Positions 6,423 through 14,823 are shown, numbered from the stretch's first letter. The stretch is DNA of 64,000 bases from Lonepinella sp042485795 (GCF_042485795.1 NZ_CP169368.1:124001-188000); one strand, 5' to 3'. Numbers and translations are program-made. Notes: generated by a model not told the origin, from the sequence alone.

Positions 6423-9399
6423 AAAACCATATAAACCACAGGCAAAACCTGCCAAAGAAGTGGTTGCCCGTTGCCAAAAAGGCATTCATATTTATCCAGC
6501 AAGACTTGCCTTGACGGAAAACGCATTTGAGAAGATTAAACATTCAGGGAACGCCCCAAAACTGCCTGAGGGCATTCCGCAGACTGGGGATGATTATGAT
6601 TTACGCCGTTTGGGTGATGGTTTTGTGTATATTTTGGCGGTCGATGCCGAAGTGGAGGGCTGTTTTAGAATCAGTTCGAAAGCCATCGGCGGTCAGGCTT
6701 GGTATATCTACCGTTATCGTTCAAAAGATGTGGATTTTAACCTACACAACGATGCTTTTGGGATAAACTATGCCTTTACGTTTATAGATAATTATGAAAC
6801 TGGCTATACCAATAAAGTCATATTACCGACACCTTATATCGAACTCAATGAAGCGATTGAGAATGCTTATTTTATGTTCAGCGATACTGCACTGCCGATA
6901 AGTCTGTTAAGAAAAATCGAAACAGATGCGACGGTAAGAATGCATTGGATGAAACATATTCAGCTCAGAAATCCGCAAGGTAGTACCATTGATATTACCA
7001 CCTTACAGCAGACGGTGAAAGATTTCTCGCCTCAAACCAAAATGATGACAGATAAATCATTAACCGATAACGCCTACCGTTTTACCCCGATTGGCAAACC
7101 GCAAAACTGGGAAAGTATGGTCAATCAACTCACCCATGGCAAAGGGGTGATTGTGGCATTGGAAGACCCTGTGGGGACGGCACGGGATTTATCTGGTTAT
7201 CACCTATATTTGGCGGCACAGCGTGAAATGACATTGGCAAAATATGAATATGCCATTTCAACTGCACGGATTCTTGATGCCCACGCATTACACAAATACA
7301 AACAAGCAGTCAAAGCGTCATGGGATAATCTCGCACCAACTAATGCAGAATTGAGTGATTTGGGTTTACCGACAGTAGAGCCAGCCCCTATTAAATTTTC
7401 CAAACTGTATAAAAAAGTTTTTTCAGATTACCTGAAAGCGGAGCATTTAACCGACAACGGGGATACCGATGTACTGAACGTGTTAAAGACAGAGCTACAA
7501 CTTGAAGACGAGTTCCCTGGCATCAATGCTATTAACAAAATGGCGTATATGCCGACGCGTTTCGGTGTGGCGTTTAAACATCTGGTGAACGCCCACAGTG
7601 CCTTTATTGAAACCCAACGTAATAAACTGAATGTGCTACATAGCCTGTATGAAAGCAATGCACAAGACCGTGAGGCAGCAGACGTTTGGTGTTATTATAT
7701 GCACGGTCTTCTTTACGGTTTAGACATTTCGCCTTATGGACGAAATGCACTCATTGCCGCATTACCGATTCCCGACGGTTCACCGTTTAAAGCTCCGCCT
7801 TATGCACAAGAAGCACCTTCTGCGGTAGAGTCATTAAAGAAATACTTATCGGATTTCACTAAAGCTTTGGGTTCACTAGAAAAAGTAGCAAAAGCAGGTT
7901 ACTTGAATATTGCCAGCTATGACTTAATGATTGAAATGCTGATTGATAAAATTTATGTACGCTATGCCAATAGCAGCCATAAAGGCTATATCGGCAAACC
8001 GTTTAGCGTACCACAAACTATTCAGGCAACCTATCAGGTAAAATTGAATACAAAAGAGATTGAGAAAATTCTACCCTCTCATCGTAGTCAGGCAGCTGTG
8101 CCGAAACAGGTGAAAGCATTGCAGGAAACTATCCGTTCGGTGAAACATGAGGCAGTACCTAGACAATACGGTCTATTTCAGGTTACCGAAGGGCTTGCTG
8201 GGTTAAATAAGGCGTTAAGCGTATCAGTAGTATTAGGCTTTTTTGTACAAAACAAGGCGGAAACCGAATTGGGGAAACTGGGCAATGACCCGTTTTTAGC
8301 TTCTCTTCAAGTAATTGCCAGTATGTATGCACCGAAAAGCGGTTTAGAACGCCATACTTCACAAGCCTTAAGCGAACTTGAACAGTTGACTGCACAGAAA
8401 AGTCTGCAACAGAGCAAATGGATAAGTTATTTTGAACAGAAAGGTGCGGGGTCGGTACTAACCCGTATTCGCAATGCGGTCATTAACGTGAATACGGCAT
8501 TGGCGGGGGTGGGAGCGATGTTCGAATATTTTAATTGGGTGGAAGCCAATTATAAAAGTGATGAAGTGGGCAAAACATCGGCACTGTTGAGTATGGGCGG
8601 TGGTTTAGCGATTGATGGGGCGATTGGTACGTTAGGTGTGTTGGCGGGGACTTCTGCCTTATCTGCTGGCACCCTGACGTTATTAACGGGGTTGTCTTAT
8701 GCCACTTTGGGGATTGGTATTGTGCTAATTACCATTGCGATTATTTATAATCAATTTGCACCAGAAGAGATTGAGCTATGGGCGAAGAATGGGTTTTGGG
8801 GCAATAGCCCTAATTATTGGGGCGAGCCTGATCAGAAGAAAGCGTATGAGTGGACTAAACAACGTCCAAAACTATTTAAAGAAGACATTTTTGACAGAAG
8901 TTTATTTACTTATACGACAAATGGACAATTAAATGAAACCCCAGTTGTCAATTACTACCATATAGAAATGCAACGTTACTTAAAATCCGTAGCAGAAGTC
9001 GTGGTAACTTTAGATAGCAGCAATCCACGTAAAATATTAGTGAGTTACCCTGGGATTTATACCGAACAAGACGCACAAGCGATTCGCATTGATATACTGG
9101 TAGGCTATGCCAAAAATGTGAAGCAGGTTTATCCCAGTTATGAAAACTGGCGGTTGGATTTAGAAAAAGAGAAAATCCATATTGTAACGGCATTTGAGCG
9201 AGAGGGATTGGCAAGTTTAACTATTCAAGATGAGCATTTGCCTTATATGAACTTCACTACCTATTCGGACGAGGTGGACAGTGGCACCATCCGTTATGAA
9301 GAATTACTTACCCTTCGCGTGCAAGTGAGTGTGCCGAATTATTCGGGTAATAAATACCGTAAAAAATCGCGATTTACTAATTTGGTGTTAAAAAAATAA
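6409..9399 (+). CDS. VasX-like membrane-targeting T6SS effector
   Basis: Large effector (996 residues) of the VasX/BTH_I2691-like group. Members such as V. cholerae VasX disrupt the target inner membrane, probably by pore formation. The N-terminal part (about 15-120) matches the VasX N-terminal region: CQKGIHIYPARLALTE, LRRLGDGFVYILAVD and AWYIYRYRSKD. Residues about 120-690 are mostly helical and unassigned. Residues about 724-785 form a hydrophobic block rich in Gly/Ala/Leu (SMGGGLAIDGAIGTLGVL, then GIGIVLITIAIIY), consistent with two or three membrane hairpins. A polar C-terminal domain of about 210 residues follows. The frame overlaps the adaptor by 14 bp and is followed 12 bp later by the first immunity copy. 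The last 63 codons recur twice downstream as orphan fragments. Toxicity is inferred from the family. Confidence 0.8.
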   Translation: MTNNKKPYKPQAKPAKEVVARCQKGIHIYPARLALTENAFEKIKHSGNAPKLPEGIPQTGDDYDLRRLGDGFVYILAVDAEVEGCFRISSKAIGGQAWYIYRYRSKDVDFNLHNDAFGINYAFTFIDNYETGYTNKVILPTPYIELNEAIENAYFMFSDTALPISLLRKIETDATVRMHWMKHIQLRNPQGSTIDITTLQQTVKDFSPQTKMMTDKSLTDNAYRFTPIGKPQNWESMVNQLTHGKGVIVALEDPVGTARDLSGYHLYLAAQREMTLAKYEYAISTARILDAHALHKYKQAVKASWDNLAPTNAELSDLGLPTVEPAPIKFSKLYKKVFSDYLKAEHLTDNGDTDVLNVLKTELQLEDEFPGINAINKMAYMPTRFGVAFKHLVNAHSAFIETQRNKLNVLHSLYESNAQDREAADVWCYYMHGLLYGLDISPYGRNALIAALPIPDGSPFKAPPYAQEAPSAVESLKKYLSDFTKALGSLEKVAKAGYLNIASYDLMIEMLIDKIYVRYANSSHKGYIGKPFSVPQTIQATYQVKLNTKEIEKILPSHRSQAAVPKQVKALQETIRSVKHEAVPRQYGLFQVTEGLAGLNKALSVSVVLGFFVQNKAETELGKLGNDPFLASLQVIASMYAPKSGLERHTSQALSELEQLTAQKSLQQSKWISYFEQKGAGSVLTRIRNAVINVNTALAGVGAMFEYFNWVEANYKSDEVGKTSALLSMGGGLAIDGAIGTLGVLAGTSALSAGTLTLLTGLSYATLGIGIVLITIAIIYNQFAPEEIELWAKNGFWGNSPNYWGEPDQKKAYEWTKQRPKLFKEDIFDRSLFTYTTNGQLNETPVVNYYHIEMQRYLKSVAEVVVTLDSSNPRKILVSYPGIYTEQDAQAIRIDILVGYAKNVKQVYPSYENWRLDLEKEKIHIVTAFEREGLASLTIQDEHLPYMNFTTYSDEVDSGTIRYEELLTLRVQVSVPNYSGNKYRKKSRFTNLVLKK

Positions 9400-9411
9400 T
9401 AAGGGGGAAAA

Positions 9412-10422
9412 ATGACTGAACAACAGGAAAACAAAGATTGGTTAGATAAAATCGGGGATTTTTTTACCAATCCAAACAAAGATATTGCCTATTCTATTCG
9501 TAAACGGGGAGAAGATGAAATTGAGATTCGGGATTCAATTTTTGATGGTTATGCCCGTGGACTTATTCGATTTATTTTAGGTGGAATGATGCTTATCAAT
9601 ATATTTAATGGCTTATCAGTCATTCCATTTTATAGTCATTCAGATACAAAAAGAGATTATGACTGGGCATTTCATAGAGATGAAATGCTTATGGAAGAGT
9701 ATAAATCCTATAAAGAAATGACTGAAGAAATAAATAAATTTAGAGAGGAAAAATTAGAACTAACCCCATATGAAATATATACTGATGGGCTAGGTCCACA
9801 ATCGCCATTAAAAGATTTTATCCTAGACATCATTATAATCCCTTTTGTAGTATTTGCATTTTTTCTCCCCCGCCCCCGAGGCTTCCGTGTCAACCGCAAA
9901 AAACGGGTGATTTACTGGCAAACCATTCTCGGTAGTCATTCCATCGCCTTTGTGCCAGAAAACGGTGACCCACTAGGCGGAATTAATTACAGTCGCTTTG
10001 GTTTATATGCCTTTGGCGAACATGAGCGTTTTTCCTTACAACTGTGGATTAATGATTATTTTACTAAACGCCGTGCAACAGCATGCTTTGGGGTTTATCC
10101 TAGCCCCAGTTCAGAACACAATGCTCAAATCCTACGTGCCATGCGTGCTTATCTGACAGAAGATAATCCCGAGTTTTTAAACTATGTAGGCAGAGATTTT
10201 AAAAACTTTGGCTTAAAATTTAACATTGCACTATGCAATGCTTTTGCACTTCGTGTGCCATTTAGTCGCAAAAAAGCTGATGCTGCCATAGAAAAAGCTC
10301 TCACCGAATGGAATAAGAAAACCCCAAACCAAAAACAAGGTTGGTTTAATGATATACGCGGTTATCAGAAAATCATTAATGAGCGACATTTAAGGGAAGA
10401 CTTGGATAACGAAGTAAAATAG
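9412..10422 (+). CDS. Presumed immunity protein, copy 1 (two-helix membrane protein)
   Basis: A 336-residue protein directly after the effector, where VasX systems carry the immunity gene (TsiV2 in V. cholerae). Visible architecture: a polar N-terminus (1-48), membrane helix about 50-72 (GLIRFILGGMMLINIFNGL), a charged loop 73-134, a second membrane helix about 136-152 (FILDIIIIPFVVFAFFLP), then a cytoplasm-like domain starting RPRGFRVNRKKRVIYW. With the positive residues after helix 2 inside, the loop would be periplasmic. The start has the ribosome site AAGGGGG. Residues 1-82 and 131-336 are almost the same in copies 2 and 3, while 83-130 differ. The C-terminal domain faintly recalls the DUF6708 group, but I am not sure. 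The immunity role is inferred from position. Confidence 0.75.
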   Translation: MTEQQENKDWLDKIGDFFTNPNKDIAYSIRKRGEDEIEIRDSIFDGYARGLIRFILGGMMLINIFNGLSVIPFYSHSDTKRDYDWAFHRDEMLMEEYKSYKEMTEEINKFREEKLELTPYEIYTDGLGPQSPLKDFILDIIIIPFVVFAFFLPRPRGFRVNRKKRVIYWQTILGSHSIAFVPENGDPLGGINYSRFGLYAFGEHERFSLQLWINDYFTKRRATACFGVYPSPSSEHNAQILRAMRAYLTEDNPEFLNYVGRDFKNFGLKFNIALCNAFALRVPFSRKKADAAIEKALTEWNKKTPNQKQGWFNDIRGYQKIINERHLREDLDNEVK

Positions 10423-10442
10423 ATGGATAGATGGTTTTAGAG

Positions 10443-10501
10443 AAAAGTGCGGTGAAAATTTTGGGTGTTTTAAAAATACAGGGGAAAATGACCGCACTTT
10501 T
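10443..10501 (+). terminator. Inverted USS pair after immunity copy 1
   Basis: AAAAGTGCGGT (10443-10453) and ACCGCACTTTT (10491-10501) are perfect inverted copies of the uptake signal with 37 bp between them. Such pairs can act as terminators and as uptake sites in Pasteurellaceae. It lies 20 bp after the immunity stop and 22 bp before the orphan effector tail. Confidence 0.65.
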
Positions 10502-10522
10502 GTTTCAGCATTGGGACAAAAG

Positions 10523-10716
10523 GATTGGCAAGCCTAACTATTCAAGATGAGCGTTTGCCTTATATGAGCTTCACTACCTATTCGGACGAGGTGGACAGTG
10601 GCACCATCCGTTATGAAGAATTACTTACCCTTCGCGTGCAAGTGAGTGTGCCGAATTATTCGGGTAATAAATACCGTAAAAAATCGCGATTTACCAACCT
10701 AGTATTAAAAAAATAA
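10523..10716 (+). pseudogene. Orphan effector C-terminal fragment, copy 2 (63 codons)
   Basis: The frame from TTG at 10525 encodes the last 63 residues of the VasX-like effector (LASLTIQDE to TNLVLKK), with the same stop and the same 12-bp gap to the next immunity gene. Two residues differ from the intact effector (His to Arg after QDE, Asn to Ser in PYMSF), and there are silent changes. No plausible start signal exists: AGGA abuts the TTG. It is best read as a truncated effector tail carried along with the immunity gene. Similarity to the effector begins sharply at GGATTGGCAAG. Confidence 0.85.
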
Positions 10717-10728
10717 TAAGAGGAAAAA

Positions 10729-11754
10729 ATGACTGAACAACAAGAAAACAAAGATTGGTTAGATAAAATCGGGGATTTTTTTACCAATCCAAACAAAGAT
10801 ATTGCCTATTCTATTCGTAAACGGGGAGAAGATGAAATTGAGATTCGGGATTCAATTTTTGATGGTTATGCCCGTGGACTTATTCGCTTTATTTTAGGTG
10901 GAATGATGCTCATCAATATATTTAATGGCTTATCAGTCATTCCATTTTATAGTCATTCAGACACAAAAAGAGATTATGAGTGGGCGTTTAATCCAGATAA
11001 AATGGCTATGGAGCAATATTTATGGTACAAAGAAACAGCACAATTTCAATATGAAATGGATCAAAAAGAAGGAAACTCGTTTGTATCCCCACCTAGCTCT
11101 TATGATGAATATAAGGAACATATACTTCCTAGTAATCCACTAAAAGACTTTATCCTAGACATCATTATAATCCCTTTTGTGGTGTTTGCCTTTTTCCTCC
11201 CTCGCCCCCGAGGCTTCCGTGTCAATCGCAAAAAACGGGTGATTTACTGGCAAACCATTCTCGGTAGTCATTCCATCGCCTTTGTGCCAGAAAACGGTGA
11301 CCCGCTAGGTGGAATTAATTATAGTCGCTTTGGTTTATATGCCTTTGGCGAACATGAGCGTTTTTCCTTACAACTGTGGATTAATGATTATTTTACTAAA
11401 CGCCGTGCAACAGCATGCTTTGGGGTTTATCCCAGCCCAAGTTCAGAACACAATGCTCAAATCCTACGTGCCATTCGTGCTTACCTGACAGAAGATAATC
11501 CCGAGTTTTTAAACTATGTAGGCAGAGATTTTAAAAACTTTGGCTTAAAATTTAACATTGCACTATGCAACGCTTTTGCACTTCGTGTGCCATTTAGTCG
11601 CAAAAAAGCTGATGCTGCCATAGAAAAAGCTCTCACCGAATGGAATAAGAAAACCCCGAACCAAAAACAGGGCTGGTTTAATGATATACGCGGTTATCAG
11701 AAAATCATTAATGAGCGACATTTAAGGGAAAACTTGGATAACGAAGTAAAATAG
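10729..11754 (+). CDS. Presumed immunity protein, copy 2
   Basis: A 341-residue homologue of copy 1 with the same scaffold: identical residues 1-83, two membrane helices, identical C-terminal domain apart from one or two changes (Ile for Met in LRAIRAYL, Asn for Asp near the end). The loop between the helices (about 84-135) is different in sequence and 5 residues longer. It contains WAFNPDKMAMEQYLWYKE and FVSPPSSYDEYKEHI, which resemble copy 3 more than copy 1. The ribosome site AAGAGG precedes the ATG. Expression needs read-through from the effector operon past the USS hairpin or a promoter I cannot identify. Confidence 0.75.
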   Translation: MTEQQENKDWLDKIGDFFTNPNKDIAYSIRKRGEDEIEIRDSIFDGYARGLIRFILGGMMLINIFNGLSVIPFYSHSDTKRDYEWAFNPDKMAMEQYLWYKETAQFQYEMDQKEGNSFVSPPSSYDEYKEHILPSNPLKDFILDIIIIPFVVFAFFLPRPRGFRVNRKKRVIYWQTILGSHSIAFVPENGDPLGGINYSRFGLYAFGEHERFSLQLWINDYFTKRRATACFGVYPSPSSEHNAQILRAIRAYLTEDNPEFLNYVGRDFKNFGLKFNIALCNAFALRVPFSRKKADAAIEKALTEWNKKTPNQKQGWFNDIRGYQKIINERHLRENLDNEVK

Positions 11755-11774
11755 ATGGATAGATGGTTTTAGAG

Positions 11775-11833
11775 AAAAGTGCGGTGAAAATTTTGGGTGT
11801 TTTAAAAATACAGGGGAAAATGACCGCACTTTT
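11775..11833 (+). terminator. Inverted USS pair after immunity copy 2
   Basis: AAAAGTGCGGT (11775-11785) and ACCGCACTTTT (11823-11833) repeat the arrangement seen after copy 1, with the same 37-bp loop sequence. Copy 3 lacks this pair. Confidence 0.65.
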
Positions 11834-11856
11834 ATTTCGGCATTGGGACAAAAGGA

Positions 11857-12048
11857 TTGGCAAGCCTAACTATTCAAGATGAGCGTTTGCCTTATATGAA
11901 CTTCACTACCTATTCGGACGAGGTGGATAGTGGCACCATCCGTTATGAAGAATTACTTACCCTTCGCGTGCAAGTGAGTGTGCCAAACTATTCGGGTAAT
12001 AAATACCGTAAAAAATCGCGATTTACCAATTTGGTGTTAAAAAAATAA
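11857..12048 (+). pseudogene. Orphan effector C-terminal fragment, copy 3 (63 codons)
   Basis: A second orphan copy of the last 63 effector codons. It shares the His-to-Arg difference with the copy at 10523-10716 but keeps Asn in PYMNF like the intact effector. It is followed by the same 12-bp gap with AAGGGGG and the third immunity gene. The upstream breakpoint is at the same base as in the previous unit, and the 20 bp before it (ending GGGACAAAA) are also shared by units 2 and 3 but not by the intact effector. Confidence 0.85.
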
Positions 12049-12060
12049 TAAGGGGGAAAA

Positions 12061-13092
12061 ATGACTGAACAACAGGAAAACAAAGATTGGTTAGATAAAA
12101 TCGGGGATTTTTTTACCAATCCAAACAAAGATATTGCCTATTCTATTCGTAAACGGGGAGAAGATGAAATTGAGATTCGGGATTCAATTTTTGATGGTTA
12201 TGCCCGTGGACTTATTCGCTTTATTTTAGGTGGAATGATGCTTATCAATATATTTAATGGCTTATCAGTCATTCCATTTTATAGTCATTCAGATGCAAAA
12301 CGTGATTACCTGTGGGTTTTTGATGAGGACAAGAGAGCAATGCCACAATATTTACGTTACAAAGAAGGAGCTGACAGACGCTATAAAATAGCATTAGAAG
12401 AGAACGATCCTTTTGTTACTCCTCCTGTATCATATGAAGAGTATAAGAATGATATTCGCCCCAAATCACCATTAAAAGACTTTATCCTAGACATCATTAT
12501 AATCCCTTTTGTGGTGTTTGCCTTTTTCCTCCCTCGCCCCCGAGGCTTCCGTGTCAACCGCAAAAAACGGGTGATTTACTGGCAAACCATTCTCGGTAGT
12601 CATTCCATCGCCTTTGTGCCAGAAAACGGTGACCCGCTAGGCGGAATTAATTACAGTCGCTTTGGTTTATATGCCTTTGGCGAACATGAGCGTTTTTCCT
12701 TACAACTGTGGATTAATGATTATTTTACTAAACGCCGTGCAACAGCATGCTTTGGGGTTTATCCCAGCCCAAGTTCAGAACACAATGCTCAAATCCTACG
12801 TGCCATGCGTGCTTATCTGACAGAAGATAATCCCGAGTTTTTAAACTACGTAGGCAGAGATTTTAAAAACTTTGGCTTAAAATTTAACATTGCACTATGC
12901 AATGCTTTTGCACTTCGTGTGCCATTTAGTCGCAAAAAAGCTGATGCTGCCATAGAAAAAGCTCTCACCGAATGGAATAAGAAAACCCCAAACCAAAAAC
13001 AAGGTTGGTTTAATGATATACGCGGTTATCAGAAAATCATTAATGAGCGACATTTAAGGGAAGACTTGGATAACGAAGTGAAATCGGTATAG
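12061..13092 (+). CDS. Presumed immunity protein, copy 3
   Basis: A 343-residue homologue of copies 1 and 2, with an invariant N-terminus and C-terminal domain and a third loop version (about 83-137): YLWVFDEDKRAMPQYLRYKE, then FVTPPVSYEEYKNDI. The loop is the longest of the three. The C-terminus ends with an extra Ser-Val, because the reading frame runs from the repeat unit into unrelated DNA at about 13085 before meeting a stop. That DNA is the presumed engB tail described separately. It is the last gene of the T6SS region, followed by comM on the same strand. Confidence 0.75.
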   Translation: MTEQQENKDWLDKIGDFFTNPNKDIAYSIRKRGEDEIEIRDSIFDGYARGLIRFILGGMMLINIFNGLSVIPFYSHSDAKRDYLWVFDEDKRAMPQYLRYKEGADRRYKIALEENDPFVTPPVSYEEYKNDIRPKSPLKDFILDIIIIPFVVFAFFLPRPRGFRVNRKKRVIYWQTILGSHSIAFVPENGDPLGGINYSRFGLYAFGEHERFSLQLWINDYFTKRRATACFGVYPSPSSEHNAQILRAMRAYLTEDNPEFLNYVGRDFKNFGLKFNIALCNAFALRVPFSRKKADAAIEKALTEWNKKTPNQKQGWFNDIRGYQKIINERHLREDLDNEVKSV

Positions 13093-13154
13093 ATCGCTTG
13101 TCCGCCAAGTTAAATGAATGGTTTAGTCCTGCTTTTGCCACTGAAAATCCTTAA
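13083..13154 (+). pseudogene. 3' remnant resembling engB (GTPase EngB/YihA)
   Basis: In the frame ATC GGT ATA GAT CGC the sequence encodes IGIDRLSAKLNEWFSPAF followed by ATENP and a stop at 13152-13154. This matches the C-terminal helix of EngB GTPases, which reads like GVDELRQKLDTWFSE in E. coli and GID.L..KL..WFSP in Haemophilus, as I recall them. In H. influenzae engB lies beside comM. The upstream part is missing and replaced by the third immunity copy. This is therefore either an insertion scar or a duplicated engB end. The match is short, so the call is tentative. Confidence 0.55.
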
Positions 13155-13194
13155 TTTTGTGATCTCTATTCCAAAAATACACCGTCATTTTTGT

Positions 13195-13204
13195 AAAGTG
13201 CGGT
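13195..13204 (+). repeat. USS upstream of comM
   Basis: AAAGTGCGGT core, 46 bp upstream of the chosen comM start. Confidence 0.8.
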
Positions 13205-13250
13205 GGATTTTTTTATGATTTTTCTGATTTGTTATTTAAAAGGAAAAGTC

Positions 13251-14786
13251 ATGTCGTTAGCCATTGTTTATAGCCGTGCCTCTATCGGGGTACAAGCCCC
13301 CCTTGTGACCATCGAAGTCCATATTAGCAATGGTAAACCAAATTTTGTGCTAGTGGGATTACCAGAAAAAACCGTGAAAGAAGCACAGGATCGCGTGAGA
13401 AGTGCCTTGATTAATGCACAATTTAAATATCCTCCAAAACGTATTACCGTTAATCTTGCCCCAGCAGATTTACCTAAAGAGGGGGGACGTTTTGATTTGC
13501 CGATAGCGTTGGGGATTTTGGCAGCATCAGGGCAAATTAATGCGGAACAATTACGTCAATTTGAATTTCTTGGGGAACTGGCATTAACGGGGAATTTACG
13601 TGGTGTGCAAGGGGTTATTCCTGCTATTTTGGCGGCTCAAAAAGCGAAAAGAACCATGATTATTGCCCCACAAAATGCCAATGAGGCATCTCTCATCTCA
13701 GAACACGACAGTTATTATGCAGATTCACTGTTAGAAGTGGTGCAGTTTCTCGATAATCAATTAAATTTGCCAACAGCTAGTCAAATGGCAGATCAAATTA
13801 GGTCAAATGCCAAGCAAAGTGCGGTGCAAAATAGCAAAGATTTAACCGATATTATCGGGCAACATCATGCCAAACGAGCCTTAACCATTGCCGCTGCTGG
13901 GCAACATAACTTACTTTTATTAGGTCCACCAGGAACAGGCAAAACCATGCTCGCTAGTCGATTAACCGATCTTTTACCCGAAATGAGTGATCAAGAAGCC
14001 ATAGAAACCGCCTCTGTGACTAGCCTGATTCAAAATGAACTGAATTTTGCGAATTGGAAGAAACGCCCATTCCGTTGCCCACATCATAGTGCATCTTTGC
14101 CTGCGTTAGTGGGAGGGGGATCGATCCCAAAACCTGGCGAAATTTCATTAGCTCACAATGGCATTCTTTTTCTTGATGAGTTGCCCGAGTTTGAGCGGAA
14201 AGTATTAGATGCTTTACGCCAACCCTTAGAAAGTGGTGAAATAGTTATCTCTCGTGCCACCGCTAAGATTCAATTTCCCGCTAAATTTCAATTAGTTGCT
14301 GCTATGAATCCAAGTCCAACAGGACATTATCAAGGTTCTCATAATCGCACATCACCACAACAAATTATCCGTTATTTGAATCGGTTATCAGGACCTTTTT
14401 TAGATCGCTTTGATTTATCTATTGAAGTCCCCTTGTTACCACAGGGTGCATTACAAAGCCAAGAAGATCGGGGTGAAAGCAGCGAACAAGTGCGGTTAAA
14501 AATTGTTAAGGTACGCGAAAGACAATTCGCTCGACAAGGTAAAGTGAATGCTCATTTAACCAGTAAAGAAATTGAACGTTATTGCCCGTTATTAGAAAAA
14601 GATGCGATTTTTTTGGAAAATGCCCTAACTAAACTAGGTTTATCGGTACGAGCTTATCATCGTATTCTCAAGGTTTCTCGCACCATTGCAGATTTGGCAG
14701 AGTCGGAACAAATTACGCAAGCCCATTTAGCCGAAGCCTTGGGGTATCGTACTATGGATCGGTTATTATTGAAATTACATGAATAA
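13251..14786 (+). CDS. comM: ComM, AAA+ branch-migration helicase of natural transformation
   Basis: ComM is a hexameric helicase that extends integration of transforming DNA in the cytoplasm. The protein is 511 residues from the ATG at 13251, which has AAAGGAAAAG just upstream; an in-frame GTG at 13203 would add 16 atypical residues and lies inside a USS. Domains: N-terminal ChlI-like part (LAIVYSRASIGVQAPLV, VGLPEKTVKEAQDRVRSAL), the AAA+ core with Walker A LLLGPPGTGKTML near residue 217, Walker B GILFLDELPEF, and RCPHHSASLPALVGGG, then the C-terminal helical domain. Its presence with abundant USS fits a naturally competent organism. It sits immediately beside the T6SS immunity array. Confidence 0.96.
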   Translation: MSLAIVYSRASIGVQAPLVTIEVHISNGKPNFVLVGLPEKTVKEAQDRVRSALINAQFKYPPKRITVNLAPADLPKEGGRFDLPIALGILAASGQINAEQLRQFEFLGELALTGNLRGVQGVIPAILAAQKAKRTMIIAPQNANEASLISEHDSYYADSLLEVVQFLDNQLNLPTASQMADQIRSNAKQSAVQNSKDLTDIIGQHHAKRALTIAAAGQHNLLLLGPPGTGKTMLASRLTDLLPEMSDQEAIETASVTSLIQNELNFANWKKRPFRCPHHSASLPALVGGGSIPKPGEISLAHNGILFLDELPEFERKVLDALRQPLESGEIVISRATAKIQFPAKFQLVAAMNPSPTGHYQGSHNRTSPQQIIRYLNRLSGPFLDRFDLSIEVPLLPQGALQSQEDRGESSEQVRLKIVKVRERQFARQGKVNAHLTSKEIERYCPLLEKDAIFLENALTKLGLSVRAYHRILKVSRTIADLAESEQITQAHLAEALGYRTMDRLLLKLHE

Positions 14787-14823
14787 TGAAAGTTTATATT
14801 GGTACAAAACAGATAAAAAATAA

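Larger units (their letters stand above)
9210..13085 (+). repeat. Triplicated effector-tail/immunity cassette array
   Basis: Three tandem units have starts near 9210, 10523 and 11855 (immunity starts 1317 and 1332 bp apart). Each unit holds the last 63 codons of the effector, a 12-bp gap with a strong ribosome site, and an immunity gene. Copies 1 and 2 are followed by an inverted USS pair. Unit 1's effector tail is part of the intact effector; in units 2 and 3 it is an orphan. The units are nearly identical in DNA, except for a stretch of about 140-160 bp inside each immunity gene. Unit 3 loses similarity near 13085, within the last codons of its immunity gene. Confidence 0.93.

Noticed and set aside
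10525..10716. Orphan effector tail as a real small gene
   Set aside because: Starts only at TTG with no usable ribosome site and matches the C-terminal 63 residues of the effector exactly in frame and stop; better read as a fragment.
13203..13250. Upstream extension of comM from GTG 13203
   Set aside because: The start lies in a USS, the extra residues are hydrophobic and unlike ComM, and ATG 13251 has a good ribosome site.
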